NCBI GenBank assembly: GCA_034436045.1
Contig: DAOTVZ010000205.1
Location: 13,979 to 77,978 of the forward strand
Length of the DNA stretch: 64,000 bases
Reading direction: 5' to 3'
Source: H111-94 sp034436045
GTDB taxonomy: Bacteria > Chloroflexota > Ktedonobacteria > Ktedonobacterales > Ktedonobacteraceae
Within the stretch, counting starts at the first letter, position 1. The number at the start of each line of letters is the position of its first letter. The notes below the pieces were generated by a model. That model saw only the letters and a list, made by a program, of their open reading frames with translations. It was not told where the DNA came from and did no database searches. Of this stretch, positions 26,564 to 35,187 are shown piece by piece. A program made the position numbers and the translations under genes.

Positions 26564-28615
26564 ATGGCATCCATTATCGAGACGATTAAAGCCAGGATCG
26601 ATATTGTGGAGGAGATCGGGTTAGTGGTGGCCTTACAGAAATCCGGCAAGGCACAGAAAGGCTTGTGTCCCTTTCACAATGAGCGTACACCATCATTTTA
26701 CGTCTTTCCAGAGTCCCAGACCTGGCACTGTTTTGGTTGCAACGAGGGGGGCGATGTCTTTAGCTTTGTACAAAAGCAGCAGGGCCTGGAATTTCGTGAG
26801 ACGTTGCAATATCTGGCGGAGAAGGCGGGCGTTGCGCTTGAGGAGAGTGGTGCGGGAACTTCTGAAGAGGAGCGAGTCAGTAGCGCTCAGAAGGAGCGGT
26901 TACGCAAACTGAACGAGGAGGCGCAGCTCTGGTTTCACCAGATGCTTCTGCGGGCGAAGGAAGCGGAGGAAGCGCGGGCGTATGTGCAGAGCCGGGGTAT
27001 CTCAATGGACTCCATCATTGCCTTTGGTTTGGGCTACGCGCCGGAGCGCTGGGATGCTCTGACGCAGTATCTCTTGCGCAAGGGCTATAGTGAGCAGGAA
27101 CTGGTGGAGGGTGGTCTGGCACGCAGGCATGAGGAGCATGAGGGCGAAGCGAGAGGCGGAGGTGATGGAGTCTATGACTACTTCAGGCACCGGCTCATCT
27201 TCCCCATTCGGGATATGCGCGGTCGCGTGATCGGTTTCGGCGGACGTGCCCTGGGCAGCGATAAGCCGAAATATCTGAACTCGCCGCAGACGATTCTGTT
27301 TGAAAAAAATAGTGTTCTCTATGCGTTGGACCTGGCTCGTGATGCAATAAAACAGGCTGGGCAAGTTGTTATTGTGGAGGGGTATGTTGACGCGGTTATT
27401 GCTCACCAGTATGGGACGAAACAGGTTGTAGCCTGTATTGGAAGTGCCATTACAGAGAAGCACATTCAACAAATCAAGAAGCTGACAAAGCAGGTCACAC
27501 TCGCGCTTGACCCGGATGCCGCCGGTAGCGCTGCTACTGAGCACGGTATTCAGGAGGCGTTGAAGGGCTTTGATCGCACGATTGTGCCGGTGCCTATAGC
27601 GGGGACGGAGCGACAGGAGCGGCGCACGGGTCGAAGCGGTAACTGGCGGGCGCGTAGTATTGTGCGCCTGGAAGAACAGATCGACGCGGAGATCAACGTG
27701 GTACAATTGCCCGACGGCGTGGACCCGGACGAATTCATTCGACGTGACTTCTCAGCGTGGCTTTATGCCGTGTCCCATCCCTTGCCTCTAATCGACTACT
27801 ACTTCGTAGTCAAAACCGCACAACTTGATCTGCGTGAGCCGAGTGGCAAAAGCGAGGCGGCGCGGCGTTTACTCCCTGTGATTGCCACCATCAGTGACCG
27901 TATCAAGCGCGATGTCTATCTTCGTAAGCTAGCAACCCTGATTAGCGTCGATGAGCGTACTCTTTATGAGGAATTGAGGCGTGTAGTACGTGGGCAGAAA
28001 ACAACGGGAGTTGCCGCCACGTTCACGGAGGGACGCCTCGACCGGCCAGCACATAGCAAGGGGAAACCCGGCGAGGCAGTGAGATCTACTGCCAGCGATG
28101 ATGTCTCTGATGGGCATCAGGCTATGATGCGTGAGCTTGACAGAGGGCATACAGATAAGTTACAATGGGAGGACTACCTGATTGGGCTACTCTTGTTGAA
28201 TCCTGGGTTAAGCGCCGACGTTTGTGCTATAATAAACGATGGTGACTTCATCGGGACAGACACGCGAGAGTTGTACCGTATTCTCAGCTCGTTGTATCAG
28301 CGTGGTTTCTCCCCCTCTCATCAACCCATAACGCAGGATATACCTTCGGCTCTGCTGGAAACGGCGGCCAGGGCGCAGGCGTGCGCTGAGTTGCGCGCTC
28401 CGCAGGATGGAGAAGGACTGAGGAAAGAAGCGGTCCAATGTGCAACGCGACTCAAGCGCGAGCGGCTGTCACAACTGAATATTGAACTACAATATCTTTT
28501 GCAAGATGCTCGGCGCGCCGGTGATGCAATGCTGGTACGCCAGCTTCAGAGTCAAGTAGTGGCGTTGCATCGTGATCGGCGCGCTCTTGATTCTGTCATG
28601 CCGCTTCATGGTTAA
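26564..28615 (+). CDS. dnaG: DNA primase DnaG
   Basis: 683 residues. The CHC2 zinc finger has Cys35, His38, Cys56 and Cys59 (CPFHNERTPSF, HCFGCNEGGD). The catalytic core has the TOPRIM domain (VIVEGYVDAVIAHQYG, ALDPDAAGSAA) and the preceding RLIFPIRDMRGRVIGFGGR. The C-terminal helicase-binding region (LIGLLLLNPGL and the helices beyond) contacts DnaB. It makes RNA primers at replication forks. An Arg-rich insert (GTERQERRTGRSGNWRARS) interrupts the late TOPRIM region. AGCGAGGTAAGGC precedes ATG 26564. The gene order dnaG-rpoD matches the common macromolecular-synthesis operon without rpsU. Confidence 0.97.
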   Translation: MASIIETIKARIDIVEEIGLVVALQKSGKAQKGLCPFHNERTPSFYVFPESQTWHCFGCNEGGDVFSFVQKQQGLEFRETLQYLAEKAGVALEESGAGTSEEERVSSAQKERLRKLNEEAQLWFHQMLLRAKEAEEARAYVQSRGISMDSIIAFGLGYAPERWDALTQYLLRKGYSEQELVEGGLARRHEEHEGEARGGGDGVYDYFRHRLIFPIRDMRGRVIGFGGRALGSDKPKYLNSPQTILFEKNSVLYALDLARDAIKQAGQVVIVEGYVDAVIAHQYGTKQVVACIGSAITEKHIQQIKKLTKQVTLALDPDAAGSAATEHGIQEALKGFDRTIVPVPIAGTERQERRTGRSGNWRARSIVRLEEQIDAEINVVQLPDGVDPDEFIRRDFSAWLYAVSHPLPLIDYYFVVKTAQLDLREPSGKSEAARRLLPVIATISDRIKRDVYLRKLATLISVDERTLYEELRRVVRGQKTTGVAATFTEGRLDRPAHSKGKPGEAVRSTASDDVSDGHQAMMRELDRGHTDKLQWEDYLIGLLLLNPGLSADVCAIINDGDFIGTDTRELYRILSSLYQRGFSPSHQPITQDIPSALLETAARAQACAELRAPQDGEGLRKEAVQCATRLKRERLSQLNIELQYLLQDARRAGDAMLVRQLQSQVVALHRDRRALDSVMPLHG

Positions 28616-28763
28616 GGGGGAAGCGGTATCTATGTAGAAGGGTGTGGTCGGCGCATCAGTGCGCCTTGTGGAATAAAATCATACAGTGGATCGTTCCAGA
28701 AGACGGGTTTTCATCATCTTTTTTTCATTTATCATCACCTGTTTTCTGAAGGGGGATGCCATT

Positions 28764-30035
28764 ATGGTGAATAGGGAACAAGAAGTGATAGATCGCATAC
28801 AGAAAGATCGTGTCAGCACAGGGTCTTTAGATGAGATGTTAATAGAGCCAGAGCAATTTGGTGAGGCAATTTTAAGTAATACCGAGAATCTTTTAGCTAT
28901 TGAGCCGGTAGGTCATGCTCATGTTGCCAGCGGTAGTCTTGTGACCCCCGTCGATGACAGCGAGGCATTTGATCTGTTCAAATTACAGGACGAAGAGCCT
29001 ATGGATGCCCTTGATCCAACCAAAGAGCCACCGGCTGACTGGGAACCGGGGCCAGAAGATGTTATGGATGTCGAGGCGATGGTTGAGACGAAGTGGGATG
29101 ATCTACAAGATAGTCTGGGGATTGTAGTGGCAGACCTGGAGAGCAGCCTGGACGACCCGGTGCGCATGTACCTGCGCGAGATTGGGCGGGTGCCCCTGCT
29201 CACTGCCGAGGAAGAAGTTCGCCTGGCCCAACTTATGGAGCGTGGCAAGGCCGAGCGTCGTCGCGCCGAAATCTATAAGACAACCCCCAATCGTCGCATT
29301 ATCGAGGAAGGTGAGGAGGCCCAGCGTCGTCTGACCGAAGCCAATCTGCGCCTGGTGGTGAGCGTGGCCAAAAAGTATATCGGACGCGGTATGAGCCTGC
29401 TAGACCTGATTCAGGAGGGGAATATCGGTCTGATTCGTGCGGTCGAAAAGTTCGACTATACGAAGGGCTACAAGTTTAGCACCTATGCTACCTGGTGGAT
29501 CCGTCAGGCCATCACACGCGCTATCGCCGATCAGGCACGCACCATCCGCATTCCGGTTCACATGGTCGAAACTATCAACCGTTTGATCCGCATCAGCCGT
29601 CGTCTGTTGCAGGATCTGGGGCGCGAACCAACCTCGGAAGAGATCGCCGCGCAGATGGATATCAGCGCCGAGAAAGTGCGCGAGATCATCAAGGTCAGCC
29701 AGGAGCCGGTTAGCCTGGAGACGCCAATTGGCGAGGAGGAGGACAGCCACCTGGGTGATTTCATTGAAGATCACACCGCGCTGGCTCCCGCCGAGGCCGC
29801 CAGCCACCAGTTGCTCAAAGAGCAGGTGGAGGATGTGCTAGACAGCCTGACGGAGCGCGAGCGCAAGGTGCTGCAATTGCGCTTTGGCCTCGATGACGGG
29901 CGCAGCCGCACGCTGGAAGAGGTCGGCAAGGAGTTCCACGTGACACGCGAGCGCATCCGCCAGATTGAGGCTAAGGCCCTGCGCAAGCTGCGTCATCCCA
30001 GCCGCAGCCGCAAGCTCAAGGATTACCTGGATTAA
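28764..30035 (+). CDS. rpoD: Primary sigma factor (RpoD/SigA, sigma-70)
   Basis: 423 residues from ATG 28764 (GGGGG eight bases upstream; the longer form from 28686 has no RBS). The acidic N-terminus is followed by region 1.2 (DDPVRMYLREIGRVPLLTAEEE), region 2 (ANLRLVVSVAKKYIGRGMSLLDLIQEG, then YKFSTYATWWIRQAITRAI, the -10 recognition helix), region 3 and region 4 (LTERERKVLQLRFGL and VTRERIRQIEAKALRKLRHP, the -35 helix-turn-helix). It directs RNA polymerase to housekeeping promoters. It ends at a strong terminator. Confidence 0.97.
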   Translation: MVNREQEVIDRIQKDRVSTGSLDEMLIEPEQFGEAILSNTENLLAIEPVGHAHVASGSLVTPVDDSEAFDLFKLQDEEPMDALDPTKEPPADWEPGPEDVMDVEAMVETKWDDLQDSLGIVVADLESSLDDPVRMYLREIGRVPLLTAEEEVRLAQLMERGKAERRRAEIYKTTPNRRIIEEGEEAQRRLTEANLRLVVSVAKKYIGRGMSLLDLIQEGNIGLIRAVEKFDYTKGYKFSTYATWWIRQAITRAIADQARTIRIPVHMVETINRLIRISRRLLQDLGREPTSEEIAAQMDISAEKVREIIKVSQEPVSLETPIGEEEDSHLGDFIEDHTALAPAEAASHQLLKEQVEDVLDSLTERERKVLQLRFGLDDGRSRTLEEVGKEFHVTRERIRQIEAKALRKLRHPSRSRKLKDYLD

Positions 30036-30051
30036 CGTTAATCTCATAGTA

Positions 30052-30083
30052 CCCCACCGGAAGCGATTTCCGGTGGGGTTTTT
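30052..30083 (+). terminator. Intrinsic terminator of the dnaG-rpoD unit
   Basis: An 11-bp stem (CCCCACCGGAA, loop gcgat, TTCCGGTGGGG) is followed by TTTTT, 17 bases after the rpoD stop. Confidence 0.93.
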
Positions 30084-30124
30084 ATTTGGTTGCGCTAACT
30101 ATACTAAAAATACAGGAGGTGAAC

Positions 30125-30871
30125 ATGCTGGAGAACACAGCAGACACAGCAGAAGACGATGCGTGGCTGAACGATGGCGGCGCACCGGCGCGGCTAGGCC
30201 ACACTATTGCGTATGAAGAGGTGCCGACATTCCCACTGATTCGCCCGTCGGTTGGCAAGGACGGACATCGGCAAGCTCCTGTGACGATGCTCATACCGGG
30301 GCATCGCTTATGGCCGCTTGTACAAAAATTGAGCGAACAACTTCGGCGTGAGTTCCGGCCTGTTCCACCCTCTCATTCTGTGCCTGCGACCTTTCCCTCT
30401 ACCACTGCGCTGCGTCGTCGCTTGCTGGCTCTTCTGCGCACTGATCTTGAGCAAGCACGGCAAATTCGCTCCAAAGAGGAGATGCAGCTTCTCCTGCAAC
30501 GGGTGATTGACGAGGTGGTTGGAGCGGGGCCACTGGAAATTTTGTTGCGCGAGGCTCCGGTCAAAGCGCTGATGGTGAGCAATGCCGCCGATGTTGCGGT
30601 TGTGTACGAGGGGCGTATCCAGGTGATAAGCAATCTGTTTGCCGATGAGCAGCATCTGCAACGTTGTGTGAAAAACCTGCTTTATCGCGCTGCCCGCCCC
30701 ACGTGGGACTCCTGGCCCCTGACCAGCGTGCGGCTCCCCGACGAGACGTTACTGACGATGACGCTGCCAGGTGGCGAGAACCGACCGCTTTACCTCGTGC
30801 TGCATCATGAAAGTACTCGTCTTCTGCTACATCCGTCGATGACACTGATACTGCTGAAAATATATTGCTGA
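30125..30871 (+). CDS. Orphan CpaF/TadA-like N-terminal domain protein, no ATPase domain
   Basis: 248 residues from ATG 30125, with an excellent AGGAGGTGA. Residues about 95-215 match the N-terminal domain of CpaF-type secretion ATPases: LLQRVIDEVVGAGPLEILLREAPVKALMVSN, AVVYEGRIQVISNLFADEQHLQRCVKNLLYRA and VRLPDETLLTMTLP. The protein stops where the RecA-like motor with Walker A would start, so it cannot hydrolyse ATP as known relatives do. No frameshifted remainder is seen downstream. It could be a decoy or adaptor of a Tad/type II-like system, or a decaying fragment; the good RBS argues for expression. Confidence 0.7.
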   Translation: MLENTADTAEDDAWLNDGGAPARLGHTIAYEEVPTFPLIRPSVGKDGHRQAPVTMLIPGHRLWPLVQKLSEQLRREFRPVPPSHSVPATFPSTTALRRRLLALLRTDLEQARQIRSKEEMQLLLQRVIDEVVGAGPLEILLREAPVKALMVSNAADVAVVYEGRIQVISNLFADEQHLQRCVKNLLYRAARPTWDSWPLTSVRLPDETLLTMTLPGGENRPLYLVLHHESTRLLLHPSMTLILLKIYC

Positions 30872-30960
30872 GTTTCGTAAAGGACAGTGTAGGGACAGTT
30901 CACCACGTTCATCATTCACTGGCCCCAGGCACGGATGTGGTGAATCTGTCCTTACAGGGA

Positions 30961-31749
30961 CTATCTTGCCTCAGCAGCTTTGCGGGTGAGTTCGATAAAA
31001 TCGGCCTTGAGACTTGCCCCGCCGACCAGCGCACCATCGATGTCGCTGTTTGACACGAAGTCTGCGATGTTGGCCGAGGTGACACTGCCACCGTAGAGGA
31101 TGTGCAGCGCCTCTGCTGCTTCCTGGCCGTACATATTGCCGTAGAGCAGACGGATCAGGCCAATAACGCTACAGGCGATTTCGGGGGTTGCGGCTTTTCC
31201 GGTGCCAATGGCCCAGACCGGTTCGTAGGCGATTACCAGTTCAGAGACTTTATCGGCTGGCAACCCGGCCAGACTGCCTGCTACCTGGGTGCGAATAACC
31301 TGCTCGGTTTGACCACTTTCATACTGTTGCAGGTTCTCTCCCACACAAACAATCGGGCGCAAGCCGTGTTTGAGAGCGGCCAGCGTCTTCTTATTGACTA
31401 ATTCGTTGCTCTCGCCAAAGTAAGTACGTCGCTCGGAATGGCCGAGGATCACATAGCGACACAGCTCATGCACCATCACTGGCGAAATTTCGCCGGTGTA
31501 AGCACCCTGTTCTTCAAAGTACATATTCTGCGCGCCCAGTGCCAGTCGTTGATGTGCATGTACCTCTAGCACGTTATGCACCGCACTGAGCGAGATAGCG
31601 GGTGGGCAGAGCACGCTGACGATCTGGGCATGCTGGTGCAGGATATTCAGTAGTTCCGGCACGATCTCTTGTGCGAAACTGCTGGCGCGCCTGGGGCCAT
31701 AGTTCATCTTCCAGTTGCCCGCGATAATAATGGAGCGCGTGTGTGCCAT
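30961..31749 (-). CDS. tpiA: Triosephosphate isomerase
   Basis: 262 residues, a TIM barrel that interconverts dihydroxyacetone phosphate and glyceraldehyde 3-phosphate. Catalytic residues are seen: Lys in GNWKMN, His in VILGHSERR, Glu in AYEPVWAIGTG, and the phosphate loop LYGGSV. AAAGGAG precedes ATG 31749. It is the last gene of the gap-pgk-tpiA operon. A hairpin at 31765-31802 lies between it and pgk, which may adjust relative expression or stabilise mRNA ends. Confidence 0.97.
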   Translation of the reverse strand: MAHTRSIIIAGNWKMNYGPRRASSFAQEIVPELLNILHQHAQIVSVLCPPAISLSAVHNVLEVHAHQRLALGAQNMYFEEQGAYTGEISPVMVHELCRYVILGHSERRTYFGESNELVNKKTLAALKHGLRPIVCVGENLQQYESGQTEQVIRTQVAGSLAGLPADKVSELVIAYEPVWAIGTGKAATPEIACSVIGLIRLLYGNMYGQEAAEALHILYGGSVTSANIADFVSNSDIDGALVGGASLKADFIELTRKAAEAR

Positions 31750-31764
31750 ACCAACTCCTTTCCC

Positions 31765-31802
31765 GTAGAGGGGTGATGTGAGACCTCACATCATATCTCT
31801 AC
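31765..31802 (-). repeat. Hairpin between pgk and tpiA
   Basis: Nested arms GTAGAG...CTCTAC and TGATGTGAG...CTCACATCA cover the pgk stop codon and the gap before the tpiA RBS. There is no T-run, so mRNA processing or stabilisation is more likely than termination. Confidence 0.5.
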
Positions 31803-32992
31803 AGATCTTGCAGGGCGGCCACGCCGGGAAGGACACGCCCTTCCAGAAATTCCAGTGAGGCACCGCCGCCGGTTGAGACGTGGGTCATCTTGTCAGCCGC
31901 GCCTGCCTGTTCAACCGCTGCCGCCGAGTCGCCGCCGCCAATGACAGTGATGGCTCCCTCGCCGGTACGTTGTGCCAGGATGTCAATGATGGCGTTAGTG
32001 CCGACGGCGAAAGCGGGCATCTCCGCTACGCCCAGCGTGCCGTTCCAGACGATGGTTTTCGCATTCGCCAGCACGGTGCGGAAATCCTCAATGGTGGCCG
32101 GGCCGATGTCCATGATGCGCCAGCCCTTTGCAACAGCGTTGACCGGCACAACCTTATGCTCGGCATCAGCCGCGAAACGATCTGCTACCATGACATCGAC
32201 GGGCAGATGCAGCTCGACCTGTTTCGCGCGCGCCTTGTCCAGCAGGGCGCGTGCCATCTCAACCTTGCTCTCTTCAAAAAGTGAGTCACCGATTTCATAG
32301 CCCTCGGCGGCTAGAAAGGTGTTTGCCATGCCGCCGCCGATCAGAATGCTATCGGCCATCTCGATCAGGCGCTCTAGCACAGCAATCTTGTCAGAGACTT
32401 TCGCGCCGCCGACGATGGCGACGAAGGGGCGCTCTGGATGTTCCAGCGTCTTGCCCAGGAAATTGATTTCCTTCTCCATCAGGAAACCGGCAACGGCGGG
32501 CAGATAGTGTGTCACGCCTTCGGTGGAGGCATGAGCACGGTGCGCGGTGCCAAAGGCGTCGTTGACATAGACCTCACCCAGCGCGGCCAGTTGGCGCGCG
32601 AACTCCGGGTCATTCTTCTCTTCCTCTTTATGGAAGCGCAGATTCTCCAGCAATAGCACCTGGCCGGGTTGTAGCGCCCTCGCCTGCGCCTCAACATCCG
32701 ATCCAACACAGTCCGTGGCCGTCTGCACAGGACGATGCAGGAGTTCGCTGAGGCGTTGGGCCAGCGGGGCCATGCGCAGCTTGTCTACCACCTTCCCGTC
32801 CGGGCGTCCCAGGTGCGACATCAGAATCACGGCGGCATTATGATCCAGCAGGTATTGAATGGTCGGTAGCGCGGCCACAATGCGTGTGTCATCGGTAATA
32901 TGTCGGTCGGCATCCAGCGGCACATTGAAATCGACGCGCATCAGCACGCGCTTTCCGTTGACATCAATGTCGCGTACTGTTTTCTTCTCCAT
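31799..32992 (-). CDS. pgk: Phosphoglycerate kinase
   Basis: 397 residues from ATG 32992 with AGGAGA upstream, the normal family length. It transfers phosphate from 1,3-bisphosphoglycerate to ADP. Seen: VLMRVDFNVPLD, MSHLGRPDGK, LLENLRFH, the hinge GGAKVSDKIAVLERL and the ATP-binding GGGDSAAAVEQAG. An upstream in-frame extension to 33358 exists but its composition is unlike any Pgk, so it was not used. Middle gene of the gap-pgk-tpiA operon. Confidence 0.97.
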   Translation of the reverse strand: MEKKTVRDIDVNGKRVLMRVDFNVPLDADRHITDDTRIVAALPTIQYLLDHNAAVILMSHLGRPDGKVVDKLRMAPLAQRLSELLHRPVQTATDCVGSDVEAQARALQPGQVLLLENLRFHKEEEKNDPEFARQLAALGEVYVNDAFGTAHRAHASTEGVTHYLPAVAGFLMEKEINFLGKTLEHPERPFVAIVGGAKVSDKIAVLERLIEMADSILIGGGMANTFLAAEGYEIGDSLFEESKVEMARALLDKARAKQVELHLPVDVMVADRFAADAEHKVVPVNAVAKGWRIMDIGPATIEDFRTVLANAKTIVWNGTLGVAEMPAFAVGTNAIIDILAQRTGEGAITVIGGGDSAAAVEQAGAADKMTHVSTGGGASLEFLEGRVLPGVAALQDL

Positions 32993-33206
32993 AATGTTCT
33001 TCTCCTGCACATGAGGAGGGCGACCGCAAGGCACGATCCAACGGGGCGGAGAGCAACAGGACACCACGAGGGTTGCCTCTACAGTGTGACAGTGCTGCTC
33101 TCGCCTGTTCGTGATTGTAGGGGTGTCCCTTGCGGGTACGCCGTTTGTAATATCTCTTGTGGGTACCCTGTTTGTTCCCTTGCGGTCGTCCGGCCTGTCG
33201 TTGCGG

Positions 33207-34220
33207 CTAGATGCCCTTCTCGCCGATAAAGTGGGCGAGGTCGGCGACGCGGCACGAATAGCCCCACTCGTTATCGTACCAGGCGATGACCTTGACCATG
33301 TTGTCGCCCAGCACCATGGTGGAGAGGCCATCGACGGTTGAGGAGTGAGCGTCGCCACGAAAATCGCTGGAGACGAGCGGCTCCTCGGTGTAGGCCAGGA
33401 TGCCGCTCAGCGCGCCGGAAGCGGCGGTCTTGAAGGCGGCGTTGACGGAATCGCGTGTGACAGGCTTGCGCGTTGTGGCTACGAAGTCCACCACGGAGAC
33501 GGTGATGGTGGGAACGCGCAAGGACATACCATCGAAGCGACCCTTGAGTTCTGGGATGACAAGTGCGAGGGCGCGCGCGGCACCGGTGGTGGTTGGAATG
33601 ATGTTGGCCCCGGCGGAGCGAGCGCGGCGCAGATCCTTGTGTACCTGATCCAGGATGCGCTGATCATTGGTATAGGAATGGATGGTGTTCATCAGGCCAT
33701 ACTCGATGCCGAACTCGTCGTTCAGCACCTTGGCGGTAGGAGCCAGGCAGTTGGTCGTGCAGGAGGCGTTGGAAATAATGTTGTGCTTCTCTGGATCATA
33801 CATATTTTCATTGACACCCAGCACGATGGTGATATCCTCGCCTTTGGCAGGTGCGGAGATGATGACCTTTTTCGCTCCGCCCTTGATGTGTGCGGAGGCT
33901 TTGCTCGCATCGGTAAAGAGACCGGTCGATTCGATCACGAGTTCTACACCGAGATCGCCCCAGGGAATCTGCGCCGGGTCGCGCTGTGCCAGCACCTTAA
34001 TGGAATGCCCATTAACGATCAGAGCATCAGGCGTGGCCTCAACTTCGCCAGGAAAGCGACCGTAGGTTGAGTCATACTTCAAGAGGTGTGCGTTAGTGTG
34101 TGTGTCGGTCAAATCATTGATAGCGACAACCTCAATGTCGCGGGGATAGCGTTCGAGCATTGCTTTCATGGATTGGCGTCCGATGCGCCCGAACCCGTTG
34201 ATGCCTACACGTAGCGTCAT
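33207..34220 (-). CDS. gap: Glyceraldehyde-3-phosphate dehydrogenase, type I
   Basis: 337 residues. The NAD-binding N-terminus VGINGFGRIGRQ and the catalytic Cys in SNASCTTNCLAP are present, with the following His in SYTNDQRILD and the substrate region AARALALVIPELKGRFDG. It oxidises glyceraldehyde 3-phosphate to 1,3-bisphosphoglycerate. AAGGAGAAG precedes ATG 34220. It is the first gene of the operon. The 214-base gap to pgk carries short GC hairpin-like repeats. A parS-like site lies about 90 bases upstream of the start. Confidence 0.97.
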   Translation of the reverse strand: MTLRVGINGFGRIGRQSMKAMLERYPRDIEVVAINDLTDTHTNAHLLKYDSTYGRFPGEVEATPDALIVNGHSIKVLAQRDPAQIPWGDLGVELVIESTGLFTDASKASAHIKGGAKKVIISAPAKGEDITIVLGVNENMYDPEKHNIISNASCTTNCLAPTAKVLNDEFGIEYGLMNTIHSYTNDQRILDQVHKDLRRARSAGANIIPTTTGAARALALVIPELKGRFDGMSLRVPTITVSVVDFVATTRKPVTRDSVNAAFKTAASGALSGILAYTEEPLVSSDFRGDAHSSTVDGLSTMVLGDNMVKVIAWYDNEWGYSCRVADLAHFIGEKGI

Positions 34221-34603
34221 GTTGTCTCTTCTCCTTGTATATAAAAACTGGGATTGCCATGCTCACGCGCTTCTAACCATGTCAGACATGATTTTACAAC
34301 GCCATTGTTTCACGTGAAACGGCGGAAGTCCGTCTGCCACCGCTTAAAAGCGTACCACGTTAGTTGCCAACACGCAAGGTGACAATCTAACAGATCAATC
34401 ACTAAAGCTATGTTCTTTTTGGATTGGAAAATTTTCTAGCAGTGCCCAGTTTTGGGAATAAGAAGCATGGGATAATTGTTTCTCAGTGTGGAACGAACAA
34501 GAAGAGGTAATCCCTGTTGGGGATGCCCCGGCGAATGGTGGTGACACACGAGGTTCGTCGGGCACTCACGTATGGTGAGTAATTTCTTGAGGAGGTGAAG
34601 TGT
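34221..34603. other. Divergent intergenic region between gap and the small heat-shock gene
   Basis: 383 bases. It holds the parS-like site at 34306-34321 and promoters for both sides. A stretch at 34390-34440 is AT-rich. I see no CIRCE or other heat-shock operator. Confidence 0.45.
34306..34321. promoter_or_regulatory. parS-like ParB-binding site, 15/16
   Basis: TGTTTCACGTGAAACG differs from the canonical TGTTTCACGTGAAACA only in the last base. It is the leftmost of seven such sites and nearest to the DnaA-box cluster, about 8 kb away. Confidence 0.8.
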
Positions 34604-35086
34604 ATGGCAAACATTGTACGCTTTGATCCATTCAATGAAATGCTCAGCTTACGGGATGCGATGAATCGGCTCTTTGAGCAAAGCTTTGTGCAGCCGATGA
34701 GCCTGTTCCGCTCAACTACTTTGAGCGTTCCGATGGATGTGTATGAGACGGAGCAGGGCTATCAGATCAAAGCTCTTCTGCCCGGCGTCAAGGCTGACGA
34801 TATCGAACTGACCGTGCGGCAGAATACGCTGACCCTGAAAGGCCAGTATCCGGCCACGGTTGAGTCCGAGAAGTCGGTCAACTGGCTGATCCATGAGATT
34901 GGCTCGGTCGCGTTTGAGCGCAGTATTACCTTCGACAAACCGATAGATGCCGATCATATCACGACGGAGTACAGCCAGGGCGTGTTGAGCATCTTTGTAC
35001 CGATCAGTGAGGTCAGTCGTCCGAAACGCATCAGCGTGAAAACCCCCGCTTCCAAAGAGCTGGCGGGCGCTGGCGCGAGCCACTGA
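34604..35086 (+). CDS. Small heat-shock protein, Hsp20/alpha-crystallin family
   Basis: 160 residues from ATG 34604 with AGGAGGTGA five bases upstream. The N-terminal arm RFDPFNEMLSLRDAMNRLFEQSF leads to the alpha-crystallin beta-sandwich (VPMDVYETEQGYQIKALLPGVKADDIELTVRQNTLTLKG, then FERSITFDKPIDADHITTEYSQGVLSIFVP). It is an ATP-independent holdase that keeps unfolding proteins soluble. The C-terminal IxI/V motif is weak (RISVKTP). It is convergent with the aminotransferase; a long hairpin lies between. Confidence 0.93.
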   Translation: MANIVRFDPFNEMLSLRDAMNRLFEQSFVQPMSLFRSTTLSVPMDVYETEQGYQIKALLPGVKADDIELTVRQNTLTLKGQYPATVESEKSVNWLIHEIGSVAFERSITFDKPIDADHITTEYSQGVLSIFVPISEVSRPKRISVKTPASKELAGAGASH

Positions 35087-35119
35087 TAACGGTACGCGCA
35101 CAAAGCTATAATGTTCTTT

Positions 35120-35178
35120 AAAATGACATCCTGCTATGCCATTGTTTACTGAATGATGGCATAGCAGGATGTCATTTT
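35120..35178. terminator. 23-bp perfect inverted repeat between convergent genes
   Basis: Arms 35120-35142 and 35156-35178 are exact complements with a 13-base loop. On the plus strand the right arm ends in TTTT with more T beyond; on the minus strand the other arm does the same. It suits a bidirectional terminator for hsp20 and the aminotransferase. Confidence 0.8.
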
Positions 35179-35187
35179 TATACTTTT

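Noticed and set aside
32993..33358. Extended N-terminus of phosphoglycerate kinase
   Set aside because: The extra 122 residues have no Pgk similarity and run through intergenic repeats into gap; ATG 32992 has a proper RBS.
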